This document shows positions 1-7,314 of a DNA stretch of 64,000 nucleotides, in pieces; within the stretch, counting starts at the first letter, position 1; every line of letters begins with the position of its first letter. The stretch covers positions 1 through 64,000 of the forward strand of contig NZ_SEWE01000020.1 in assembly GCF_004167665.1 (NCBI RefSeq), read 5' to 3'. Both the position numbers and the translations under genes were made by a program. Below the pieces are notes generated by a model. The model was given only the letters and a program-made list of their open reading frames with translations, was not told the origin of the DNA and did no database searches. This stretch comes from Hymenobacter persicinus. GTDB lineage: Bacteria > Bacteroidota > Bacteroidia > Cytophagales > Hymenobacteraceae.

Positions 1-350
1 CCCTCGAAGACGATAAACACCGGCCCCTGCCGCCAGCCGGCCGGCACCCGAAACCGGTGTTTGTAGAGCCCTTTCTCATCGGCGAAGCGGAAGTTCTTGC
101 CGTAGGTTTTGTAGTCGCGGCCGTAGTTGTAGGAGCCAAAGCCCTGCTGCTCCCAGCACGAGGGCACCTGAATGGTGGTCCAGGTGCCGCTGCGGCGCCC
201 GCCGGTGCAGAAAAAGTCCCAGGTGGCCGTGTGCCCGTTGTCGGTACCCGACAAATACTGCACCTGCCGGCCGGAAGCGGCCAACTGGGCGCGGGCGGGC
301 AAACTCAGGCAGAGCAGGGCGAGCAGCCACAAGAAAGACGAAAGGCGCAT
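1..350 (-). CDS. Glycoside hydrolase family 2 (beta-galactosidase-like), N-terminal part
   Basis: The 5' end of a minus-strand gene that runs off the left edge of the window; about 116 residues are visible. It begins with a Sec signal peptide (MRLSSFLWLLALLCLSLP, ending ARAQ) and continues into the jelly-roll sugar-binding domain that opens family 2 glycoside hydrolases: the stretch VPSCWEQQGFGSYNYG and the following YKTYGKNF and YKHRFRVPAGW are typical of that domain. The family hydrolyses beta-galactosides, beta-mannosides or beta-glucuronides. The catalytic TIM barrel lies outside the window, so the substrate cannot be inferred. Location is probably periplasmic. Confidence 0.75.
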   Translation of the reverse strand, partial: MRLSSFLWLLALLCLSLPARAQLAASGRQVQYLSGTDNGHTATWDFFCTGGRRSGTWTTIQVPSCWEQQGFGSYNYGRDYKTYGKNFRFADEKGLYKHRFRVPAGWRQGPVFIVFE

Positions 351-509
351 ACGGACGGGAGCTGAAGGAAGGGCTAAACATAGCCGCGGCCGACGGCATC
401 AGCGCCCTGTACCATCCTGCTCGCCGCCGCGCGGCCCGGCCCAGTCCGCCTTTCCGGCCGGCGGAGCCGTATAGCAAGTTCTGTTTGCTCACTTACTTCT
501 ACGCCTCTT

Positions 510-1442
510 ATGGATTTGCACTACGTTCGTCAGGGTAGCGGCCGGCCGCTGCTGCTGGTTCACGGCATCGGCGGCAGCTGGCGCTCCTGGAATACCATCA
601 TGGGTCCTCTGGCTGCGGAGCGCGAGGTCTTGGCCGTCGACCTGCCCGGGCACGGGGCCTCCCCCGCCCTGGCCGGCGAAAACTCCATCGGCACTTTCGC
701 CGACGCGCTGACCGCCTTTCTGACCGAGCACGACTTGCTGGGCATCGACGCGGTGGGCTCCTCCATGGGGGCCCGGCTGGTGCTGGAGCTGGCCCGGCGC
801 GGGGGCGTGCTCGGGGCCGTCGTATCCCTCGACCCCGGCGGCTTCTGGCAGGGCTGGCAGATTCCGGTGTTCTACCACTCCGTCGCCGTTTCGCAAAAGC
901 TGGTGACGGCCCTGCAGCCGGTGATGCCCGCGCTGATGCACTCGGCGGTGGGCCGCACGGCGTTGCTGCCGCAGTTTTCGGCCCGGCCCTGGGCCCTGGA
1001 TGCCCAGCAGTCCACCGACGAAATGTACACGTTGGCCCACACGCCCGTGTTCGGGGAAATGCTCGACCAGCTGGCCCACGGCGAAGTACAAAAGCCCGCG
1101 CCCCGAGGCAGCATCACCGAGCCGCTGCTCATTGGCTGGGGCCGCCAAGACCGGGTGTGCCTACCCAGCCAGTCCGAGCTGGCCCTGATCAAGTTTCCCG
1201 ACGCCCGCCTGTACTGGTTTGAGCACTGCGGCCACTTCCCGCAGTGGGACCAGCCCGCCGAAACGGTCCGCCTGATTCTGGCCGTCACCGGCCGCCGCGC
1301 CTTTACCGACGCCGACCTTGCCCCGCGCAAAAAACCTGCTTCAACTGCGCCCACCGCTCCCCGAACCGCGGTAATCGGGGCCGGGCTGGCCTTGCTGGCG
1401 GGCGGCATCTGGCTGCTGGCCCACCGGAAAAAATCAGCGTAG
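510..1442 (+). CDS. Alpha/beta hydrolase with C-terminal membrane helix
   Basis: A 310-aa alpha/beta-fold hydrolase. The oxyanion-hole segment LLVHGIGGS lies near residues 15-23, the nucleophile elbow is GSSMG with Ser85, an acid candidate sits in GRQDRV, and the catalytic His is in EHCGHFPQWDQP near residue 240. After the domain comes a Pro/Ala-rich linker and one hydrophobic helix (about residues 285-305, AVIGAGLALLAGGIW) followed by HRKK, which suggests tail anchoring in the inner membrane. The substrate is unknown; such proteins are esterases, lipases or C-C hydrolases. It stands alone, divergent from the partial GH2 gene and ending at a strong terminator. Confidence 0.75.
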   Translation: MDLHYVRQGSGRPLLLVHGIGGSWRSWNTIMGPLAAEREVLAVDLPGHGASPALAGENSIGTFADALTAFLTEHDLLGIDAVGSSMGARLVLELARRGGVLGAVVSLDPGGFWQGWQIPVFYHSVAVSQKLVTALQPVMPALMHSAVGRTALLPQFSARPWALDAQQSTDEMYTLAHTPVFGEMLDQLAHGEVQKPAPRGSITEPLLIGWGRQDRVCLPSQSELALIKFPDARLYWFEHCGHFPQWDQPAETVRLILAVTGRRAFTDADLAPRKKPASTAPTAPRTAVIGAGLALLAGGIWLLAHRKKSA

Positions 1443-1468
1443 CCTCAGGTGTCGAAAAGCCATAAAAA

Positions 1469-1500
1469 AGCCCCGCCGGGAGTCCGGCGGGGCTCTTTTA
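1469..1500. terminator. Rho-independent terminator (bidirectional)
   Basis: Perfect 11-bp GC-rich stem (AGCCCCGCCGG / CCGGCGGGGCT) with a GAGT loop. An A-run precedes it and a T-run follows, so it can serve both the hydrolase (+) and the convergent flavin oxidoreductase (-). Confidence 0.85.
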
Positions 1501-1522
1501 TGGCAAACAAGGAATCGAACCG

Positions 1523-2539
1523 CTACGACACTGCCTGCCGGGTTTCGGCCAGGATTTCGTAGGAGCGCAGGCGGGCGTCGTGGTCGAAGATGTGGGCTAC
1601 GGCCAGCAGCTCATCCACCTGGGTAGCGTCCACGAAGGCTTGTACCTCCCGGCGAATTTCGGCCGGTCCGCCGATAAACGAATACGTCATCATACCCCGG
1701 ACGGCTTCTTCCTCAAACTCATTCCAGACCCCGCGCATGCTGTCGATGGGCGCCTGCAGGGGCCGGCTGATGCCCCCGCGCACGATGCCCAGCGCAAACT
1801 GGTAGAAAGAGGTGGCCAGGCGCTCGGCTTCGGCGGCCGTATCGGCGGCAATGACGTTGACGCAGGCCGCGGCGTAGGGCTCGGCCAGGTGCTCGGAGGG
1901 CGTAAAGTGGTGGCGGTAAGTGGCCAGGGCCGCCTGCAGCTGGTGGGGCGCGAAATGACTGGCGAAGGCAAAGCGCAGCCCCAGCATCCCGGCCAGCTGG
2001 GCACTGTAGGTGCTGGAACCCAGCAGCCAGATCGGAATGTCGAGGCCCTCGCCCGGAATGGCGCGCACCTTGCTCGTGCGGTTTTCCGCCGACAAATACG
2101 CCTGTAACTCCTGCACGTGGCGCGGAAAGTCGTTGACGGAACCTTGCAGGTCGCGGCGCAGGGCCTGGGCCGTGAGCTGGTCGGTCCCGGGCGCCCGGCC
2201 CAGGCCCAGGTCGATACGGCCCGGGTACAGGGATTCGAGGGTGCCGAACTGCTCGGCAATAATCAGCGGGGCGTGGTTGGGCAGCATAATGCCACCCGAG
2301 CCCACCCGGATAGTGGAGGTGCCGCCGGCAATGTGGCCGATGAGCACGGCGGTGGCGGAACTGGCAATGCTGGCCATGTTGTGGTGCTCGGCCAGCCAGT
2401 AGCGCACGTAGCCCCACTTTTCCACGTGACGGGCTAGGTCGAGGCTGTTGCGGAAGGTATCGGTCGGCGTGTGGCCTTCCCGGATGGCGGCCAGATCCAG
2501 CACGGACAGCGGCAGGTCGGCGAGTTTTTTTGCGGTCAT
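1523..2539 (-). CDS. LLM-class flavin-dependent oxidoreductase (luciferase-like)
   Basis: A 338-aa TIM-barrel flavoprotein of the luciferase-like monooxygenase family; members oxidise small molecules with FMNH2 and oxygen. Visible family marks are LPLSVLDLA at the N-terminus, YWLAEHHNM near residue 47, [15 protein letters not shown], and [14 protein letters not shown], the last typical of the single-subunit bacterial group. I start it at [15 protein letters not shown]; the reading frame stays open upstream, but that extension is Pro/Gly-rich and unlike the family. The substrate cannot be told. Confidence 0.8.
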   Translation of the reverse strand: MTAKKLADLPLSVLDLAAIREGHTPTDTFRNSLDLARHVEKWGYVRYWLAEHHNMASIASSATAVLIGHIAGGTSTIRVGSGGIMLPNHAPLIIAEQFGTLESLYPGRIDLGLGRAPGTDQLTAQALRRDLQGSVNDFPRHVQELQAYLSAENRTSKVRAIPGEGLDIPIWLLGSSTYSAQLAGMLGLRFAFASHFAPHQLQAALATYRHHFTPSEHLAEPYAAACVNVIAADTAAEAERLATSFYQFALGIVRGGISRPLQAPIDSMRGVWNEFEEEAVRGMMTYSFIGGPAEIRREVQAFVDATQVDELLAVAHIFDHDARLRSYEILAETRQAVS

Positions 2540-2781
2540 ACTTCTCTCAGGAAAACAAGGGCCGGTCGGACTTACTAAGCAGCCCGGGGCCGTGACTTCC
2601 CTAAACACGCGGCCCCGAACCAGGGTTTGCGCCGCGGCGGATTCTGCCGGCCCCCAGCTCAACCATGTTACCCCGGCGGGGCGCTGACCGGGCCAGCCTC
2701 AACCGCCAGGCTCAGCCTTCCGGCCGGATTTGGGGTATACTGCCCGTCGGCCCGGCCGTCAAACCACACACGAGTACTGCC

Positions 2782-4353
2782 ATGAAAAAACTGCTGCTCT
2801 TTTTCTGTCTGCTGCGCCTACCGGCCCTGGCCCAGCTGCCCGCCTCGCCCCGGCAGCTCTACCCCGGTTTGTTTGAGGCCGTGCAGTTGGCCCGCGTGTA
2901 TCCCGACAACAAAACCTTCGTCGATGCCGTGGCCCGGCAGCCGCCCGCCCAGGTTATGGCGGCCTACGCCCGGCAGAAAGACCAGCCCGGCTTCGAGCTG
3001 CGCGCGTTTGTGGATACCTACTTCACGGCGCCGGCCGCGGCCCAGGCCCACTACCAAAGCCGCGTGGCCGCCGGCCTGCGCCCCCACCTCGACACGCTCT
3101 GGACCGTGCTCCAGCGCCGCCCCGATTCGGCCGCGGCCGGGCCGGGCTCGTCGCTGCTCCCCCTGCCCTACCCGTACATTGTGCCGGGAGGGCGGTTTCG
3201 GGAGGTCTACTACTGGGATTCTTATTTCACTATACTGGGCCTGCAGCAAAGCCACCGCACGCCGGTCATCCGCCACATGGTCGACAACTTCGCCTACCTG
3301 CTCGACCACTACGGCTTTATTCCGAATGGCAACCGCACGTACTACCTAACCCGGTCCCAGCCCCCGTTTTTTGCGTTAATGGTGAGTCTGCTGGCCGAGG
3401 AGGAAGGCGCGCAAAGCCTGGTCCGCTACCAGCCCCAGCTTCTGCGCGAATACGCCTACTGGATGAGCGGGGCCGACTCGCTCCAACCCGGCACGGCCCG
3501 GCGCCGGGCCGTGCGCATGCCCGGTGGGGAAGTGCTCAACCGCTACTGGGACGGCAGCGCCGAGCCCCGGGAAGAGTCGTACGCCGAGGACGTGGCGGCG
3601 GCTCGGTTGAGCAAGCAGGCCCCGGCGGCTTTCTACCAAAACGTGCGCGCCGCGGCCGCCTCGGGCTGGGATTTCAGCACCCGCTGGTTTGGCCCCGACG
3701 GGCAGCTGGGCTCCATTCAAACCACCGACCTGGTGCCCGTGGATCTGAACTGCCTGCTGTACTACCTCGAAACTACCCTGGCCCGCACCTACGAACTCCA
3801 GGGCCACGCAACTCAGGCAGCCGCTTTCCAAGCTAAAGCCAAAAGCCGCCGCAACGCCGTGCTGCGCTACTGCTGGGATGCCCAAGCCGGCTGGTTTCAG
3901 GACTACAACCTGCCCCGCCACCAACGCTCCACCATCCAAACCCTGGCCGGCGTGTACCCGCTCGCCTTCGGCCTGGCCACTTCTGCCCAGGCCGATAAAG
4001 TAGCCGCCGGCCTGCAAAGCCGATTCTTGCGCCCCGGCGGTCTGCTCACCACGCTCAGCGCCAGCGGACAGCAGTGGGACGCGCCCAACGCCTGGGCCCC
4101 GCTGCAGTGGCTGGCCATCGACGGACTGGAGCGTTACCACCATCCAGCCCTGGCCCGCACTATTGCCACGCGCTGGGTGCGCCTGAATGCCGACGTGTTT
4201 GCCCAAACTGGGAAGCTGATGGAGAAGTACAATGTGGTAAACACCCAGCTCAAGGCCGGCGGCGGCGAGTACCCAACCCAGGATGGCTTCGGCTGGACCA
4301 ACGGCGTGCTACTCACGCTGCTGAACCGCTACAAACTGGCCGAGTCCCGCTAA
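2782..4353 (+). CDS. treA: Periplasmic trehalase (GH37)
   Basis: A 523-aa family-37 trehalase that hydrolyses alpha,alpha-trehalose to two glucose molecules. It opens with a Sec signal peptide (MKKLLLFFCLLRLPALA), so it is exported. Both family signatures are visible: PGGRFREVYYWDSYFT near residue 135 and QWDAPNAWAPLQW near residue 430, and the C-terminal GGGEYPTQDGFGWTNGV segment is diagnostic. Length matches E. coli TreA (565 aa). The start is placed at the signal-peptide Met rather than at an upstream in-frame ATG. No transporter or trehalose biosynthesis gene is adjacent. Confidence 0.9.
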   Translation: MKKLLLFFCLLRLPALAQLPASPRQLYPGLFEAVQLARVYPDNKTFVDAVARQPPAQVMAAYARQKDQPGFELRAFVDTYFTAPAAAQAHYQSRVAAGLRPHLDTLWTVLQRRPDSAAAGPGSSLLPLPYPYIVPGGRFREVYYWDSYFTILGLQQSHRTPVIRHMVDNFAYLLDHYGFIPNGNRTYYLTRSQPPFFALMVSLLAEEEGAQSLVRYQPQLLREYAYWMSGADSLQPGTARRRAVRMPGGEVLNRYWDGSAEPREESYAEDVAAARLSKQAPAAFYQNVRAAAASGWDFSTRWFGPDGQLGSIQTTDLVPVDLNCLLYYLETTLARTYELQGHATQAAAFQAKAKSRRNAVLRYCWDAQAGWFQDYNLPRHQRSTIQTLAGVYPLAFGLATSAQADKVAAGLQSRFLRPGGLLTTLSASGQQWDAPNAWAPLQWLAIDGLERYHHPALARTIATRWVRLNADVFAQTGKLMEKYNVVNTQLKAGGGEYPTQDGFGWTNGVLLTLLNRYKLAESR

Positions 4354-4376
4354 CGCACCACGGTCCAAACCCCGCT

Positions 4377-5090
4377 TCAGGCGGCTAGCAGCGCCGCCGT
4401 CAGGGCCCCGGCCAGGGTGTTGAGCATATTGACGGCGTTGTTGCCCAGCAGGTGGCGGCGCTCCAGTGCGGCGCCGGCCACCGAGTCGGTCAGGTTGCCG
4501 ACGGTGCCGGCCAGCAGCAGCTGCCCAAAGGCTGCGCCCCAGCCAAAAGCCGCGCAATATGCCCCGGCTACCAAAGCGCTGCCCGCCAGCCCCAGCAGCG
4601 TGCCCTCCAGACTTACCACGCCGTTTTCACCCCGCACGTCGGGCCGCCAGGTGAGGACATTGTAGTAGCGGCGGCCGTAGATGTTGCCCAGCTCCGAAGA
4701 CAGCGTATCGGCCGTAGCGGCGGCAAAGCTGCCAGCCAGCAGCAGGTGCAGCAGTGGGGCCTGGGCCGGCCAGAGCCAGGCAGCGGCGCCCAGCAGCCCT
4801 GCCACACCCGCATTGGCCACTACCTGGCCCGCGGTGCGGCGGCCCTTGTTGGCCTCGGCCAGCCCGAGCCGGCGTTTGTCGGCCACTTTCCAGGCCGAGG
4901 CCGCTGAGCCGAGCCCGAAAAATAAAGCCAGCAGCCCCAGCCCGGCCCAGCCGCTGCCCATAAAAATCAGCAGGCCCAGCCCACCGCCCGTCCAGGCCGC
5001 AGCGGCCGTGAGCTTGCCGCTGCGCACGCTGTAAAGCATACCCAGGCCGAGCAGCAACACCACCAAAGTCAGGCGAAGAACAGGCGTCAT
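4377..5090 (-). CDS. DUF92 family membrane protein (TMEM19/VTE6-like)
   Basis: A 237-aa polytopic membrane protein with about six to seven hydrophobic segments. Conserved DUF92 features are visible: GRRTAGQVVANAG, then ADTLSSELG, TWRPDVRGENGVVSLEGTL, and a C-terminal GNLTDSVAGA...NNAVNMLNTL. The plant homologue VTE6 phosphorylates phytyl phosphate, and bacterial members are usually called uncharacterised prenyl-phosphate kinases; this is family knowledge, not proof for this protein. It lies just downstream of the island. Before insertion it would have followed ssrA on the same strand. Confidence 0.75.
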   Translation of the reverse strand: MTPVLRLTLVVLLLGLGMLYSVRSGKLTAAAAWTGGGLGLLIFMGSGWAGLGLLALFFGLGSAASAWKVADKRRLGLAEANKGRRTAGQVVANAGVAGLLGAAAWLWPAQAPLLHLLLAGSFAAATADTLSSELGNIYGRRYYNVLTWRPDVRGENGVVSLEGTLLGLAGSALVAGAYCAAFGWGAAFGQLLLAGTVGNLTDSVAGAALERRHLLGNNAVNMLNTLAGALTAALLAA

Positions 5091-5188
5091 GCGAGAAAGC
5101 AGAGAGTTTGGGTGGGGTAACCAGCGGGGACGCCCCACGGCCCCGGCCCCGCGCACAGCTGGCGGCTTGTGAGGCGGCTAAAATAAAA

Positions 5189-5220
5189 AAACCGCCTTCT
5201 CATAGCAGGAAAGGCGGTTT
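5189..5220 (-). terminator. Ancestral ssrA terminator, displaced by the island
   Basis: A 10-bp stem (AAACCGCCTT / AAGGCGGTTT) with a 12-nt loop and, read on the minus strand, a run of T. It directly adjoins the left copy of the tmRNA 3' end at 5216-5246. It was therefore probably the original tmRNA terminator and now lies 25 kb from the gene. Confidence 0.7.
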
Positions 5221-5246
5221 AAAGTGGAGCTGCAGGGAGTCGAACC
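5216..5246. repeat. Left attachment site of the ssrA island (att direct repeat)
   Basis: Thirty-one bases starting GGTTTAAAGTGGAGC and ending GAGTCGAACC are identical to 30192-30222, which is the real 3' end of the tmRNA gene (T-loop and acceptor stem). Only the last part of ssrA is present here; the sequence diverges right after GAACC. This is what tyrosine-recombinase insertion into a tmRNA gene leaves at the far end of the element. Confidence 0.9.
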
Positions 5247-5353
5247 TAGTATCTATATGCGATTGAATGCAGCAGTAAAATATGCCCAAGTAGGTTATTG
5301 AGGGGGCACGAATTATCAGGAAGTAACATTTAGTCGCAACTTGACGCAAGTTC

Positions 5354-5376
5354 TGTACCCCTATTTGTACCCCAGA
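5354..5376 (+). promoter_or_regulatory. Probable integrase arm-type binding sites (left end)
   Basis: Two direct copies of TGTACCCC begin at 5354 and 5366, 12 bp apart. The right end of the island has an equivalent pair (TGTACCCCAGA at 30135 and CGTACCCCAGA at 30147) with the same 12-bp spacing. Paired short direct repeats at both ends of an element are the usual form of integrase arm sites; the assignment is inferred. Confidence 0.55.
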
Positions 5377-5394
5377 TCAAATATATTAGCTTTG
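5364..5394 (+). promoter_or_regulatory. Bacteroidota-type promoter of the integrase
   Basis: A -33 TTTG at 5364-5367 and a -7 TAGCTTTG at 5387-5394, separated by 19 bp, fit the Bacteroidota primary sigma consensus (TTTG...TAnnTTTG). The ATG follows about 25 bp later. The -33 box overlaps the second GTACCCC arm-type motif, so bound integrase could repress its own promoter. Confidence 0.65.
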
Positions 5395-5419
5395 CTTACC
5401 ACATTGGTTACTGATCTAT

Positions 5420-6634
5420 ATGGCCAGCCTCAGCTTCCACCTAAAGCGCCCCCAGAGCGACAAGCCTACATCCATTTTTATCCTGTTCAATGCAAACGGG
5501 AAACGGACCAAGGTCTATACTGACCTTAAGATTCTACCAGCAAAGTGGGATACGGGGGAGCAACGTGCTAAGACTTACAGACAGGGCAATGCTAACCAAG
5601 TGCTCAACGACACCCTTGACCTGTTCCGCGAGCAGCTACTGGAGTTCTATGCCGATCAACGTGCGAAGGGCCTAGTTCCCGACGCTCAAGCCTTACGAGC
5701 CGCAATAGAACCTAAAGAGGTCAGCGCGGCTCCCGATAAAGCTGACGCTCTCCATGCCTTTGCTGACTGGATAGACTACTGCAGCCGTAGCAAGCGCCCG
5801 AACACTATCAAAGTTTACCGGACCGCGCTGCGCCACCTGCGCGAGTTCGGTCAGTACGCGAAGCACCCCATAGACTTTGACTACTTCACTTTAGGTTTTG
5901 CTGACAAGTTCACCTCGTATCTGATGGAGCAGCGGGAGTTAGCTGACTCGGCTATACACAAGAACCTAGCGACACTAAAGAATTTCTTGGGCTACGCCCA
6001 AGATCGTGGCTTGCACACCAATACGGCTTTTAAACGGTTCACCTGGCGCCGCCGTGAACCGTCTATTCTGACTCTTACGGCTCACGAGCTCCGTACTATT
6101 GCTGACCTGAACCTCCCTGATGGTTCTTACCTAGACAATGCCCGGGCCCTCTTCCTGCTCGGGTGCTACACGGGCCTACGTTATTCCGACATCAGCACCT
6201 TGCGGCCAGAGCACATCTTTGAAACCTCCTTGCGAATCACCACCCAGAAAACGGCTGAGGACCAAATCATCCCGTTACGGCCTGAGGCACGTCGCATTGT
6301 CGCTCGCGTTCAAGCTGGGCACGTTCGTCCAATCAGTAACCCGAAGCTTAACCAGTACGTGAAAGAATTGGCCCAGCTGGCCGGTATTGATCGGGAGGTG
6401 GAACGCGTTCGATACAGCGGCGGAAAACGCTTGGCAGAACGCGCCCCTAAGTACGCTTTCGTTACTACCCACACTGCACGGCGTACTTTCGTAACCCTCG
6501 CTCTGGAAGACGGCATCGAAATGAGCCGGGTGATGAAGGTGAGTGGCCACCGTACTTGGGCCGCCTTCAAGCGTTATGTAAACGTTACTGATGAGTCAGC
6601 CGCCGATGCATTCGCCGCAGCTTATGGACAGTGA
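5420..6634 (+). CDS. int: Tyrosine recombinase / integrase of the ssrA island
   Basis: A 404-aa site-specific recombinase. Layout: N-terminal arm-binding segment (about 1-90), SAM-like core-binding domain (about 105-200, including FADWIDYCSRSKRPNT), and the catalytic domain from about 215. The catalytic set is complete by eye: Arg254 in TGLRYSDI, Lys277 in TTQKTAED, His351-x-x-Arg354 in HTARRTF, His377 in SGHRTW, and the nucleophile Tyr386 in FKRYVNVT. It is the first gene inside the left att site and reads inward, as is typical for an integrase beside its att site. It most likely catalyses integration into and excision from the 3' end of ssrA. Confidence 0.93.
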   Translation: MASLSFHLKRPQSDKPTSIFILFNANGKRTKVYTDLKILPAKWDTGEQRAKTYRQGNANQVLNDTLDLFREQLLEFYADQRAKGLVPDAQALRAAIEPKEVSAAPDKADALHAFADWIDYCSRSKRPNTIKVYRTALRHLREFGQYAKHPIDFDYFTLGFADKFTSYLMEQRELADSAIHKNLATLKNFLGYAQDRGLHTNTAFKRFTWRRREPSILTLTAHELRTIADLNLPDGSYLDNARALFLLGCYTGLRYSDISTLRPEHIFETSLRITTQKTAEDQIIPLRPEARRIVARVQAGHVRPISNPKLNQYVKELAQLAGIDREVERVRYSGGKRLAERAPKYAFVTTHTARRTFVTLALEDGIEMSRVMKVSGHRTWAAFKRYVNVTDESAADAFAAAYGQ

Positions 6635-6692
6635 TATTTCTGTCTGTTATTCATTCCCTTAGCGGCGAAACCTATACTTCCAGGGTCATTTT

Positions 6693-6723
6693 TTTGGAAG
6701 TAATGTTCCTGCCCCTAATTTTG
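6693..6723 (+). promoter_or_regulatory. Bacteroidota-type promoter of the helix-turn-helix gene
   Basis: TTTG at 6693-6696 and TAATTTTG at 6716-6723 with 19 bp between them, the same spacing as the integrase promoter. The start codon is 50 bp downstream. Confidence 0.6.
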
Positions 6724-6772
6724 CAGAAGAGTACAGAAGGTACTCACACAAACTCGTTGCCCCGAGGGGCCA

Positions 6773-7189
6773 ATGACTTCCCTACCCAACCTCCATCACG
6801 ACGTCCTTACGACTCGTGACGGCATGTTTGCTCCCTCTCAGAGTGGCGCTAGCATGCTAACTGGCCTTATTCAGGCCTTCTCTCCTCTTATCGAGCAAAT
6901 CGTAGAGGAAAAACTTGCCGTGCGGCTGGCCTTACTCGCCCAGCAATACACTGCTCCTCAGCCCTCTACTGAGTGGTTGACGGTTAAAGAGGCTGCCCTA
7001 TTTTTTGATGTTTGCCGGCAAACCATCCACCGGTGGTCTAAGAAGGGCACTATCTCTCGTTTTAAACTAGATGAGAGAGGCACGACGTACTACAACAAGG
7101 CTGAGCTTAATGCTGCTTTTAAGAAGCAGCTACGTCCTGACGGTACGCGAAAGCACGCTCGTCGCCGGTTCCAGAAAAGCGCCGCCTAG
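6773..7189 (+). CDS. Small helix-turn-helix protein (excisionase/MerR-like)
   Basis: A 138-aa protein whose centre, about residues 64-110, is an excisionase-type winged helix: EWLTVKEAALFF, DVCRQTIHRWSKKG and a wing ending in TTYYNKAEL. The first ~60 residues look helical and may dimerise. The tail is very basic (KHARRRFQKSAA). In Bacteroidota elements such a protein next to the integrase often serves as recombination directionality factor or regulates replication; that role is inferred from position. A downstream in-frame Met at residue 17 is an alternative start. A 26-bp-arm hairpin begins 4 bp after its stop. Confidence 0.8.
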   Translation: MTSLPNLHHDVLTTRDGMFAPSQSGASMLTGLIQAFSPLIEQIVEEKLAVRLALLAQQYTAPQPSTEWLTVKEAALFFDVCRQTIHRWSKKGTISRFKLDERGTTYYNKAELNAAFKKQLRPDGTRKHARRRFQKSAA

Positions 7190-7193
7190 GTCA

Positions 7194-7247
7194 TCGCCGA
7201 AAGGGCCTTTTCTGAAAATAAATTTTCAGAAAAGGCCCTTTCGGCGA
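7194..7247. repeat. 54-bp near-perfect palindrome (26-bp arms, 2-nt centre)
   Basis: Arms 7194-7219 and 7222-7247 are exact inverse complements (left arm begins TCGCCGAAAGGGCCTTTTC). There is no clear T-run after it on either strand. It lies between the helix-turn-helix gene and the polymerase-like gene. It could terminate the upstream transcript, or be a cruciform origin or directionality-factor site for the element. Function not established. Confidence 0.7.
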
Positions 7248-7314
7248 ATTGCGCCGCAAAAAGCTAAATTCCACGTAGTTGCATGCTTCGGCCCTACTAC
7301 TGTGGTTCTCAGCA

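Noticed and set aside
76-492. Long open frame on the minus strand near the left edge
   Set aside because: It is a shadow frame of the GH2 gene (1-350), whose own frame has a signal peptide and the sugar-binding motif.
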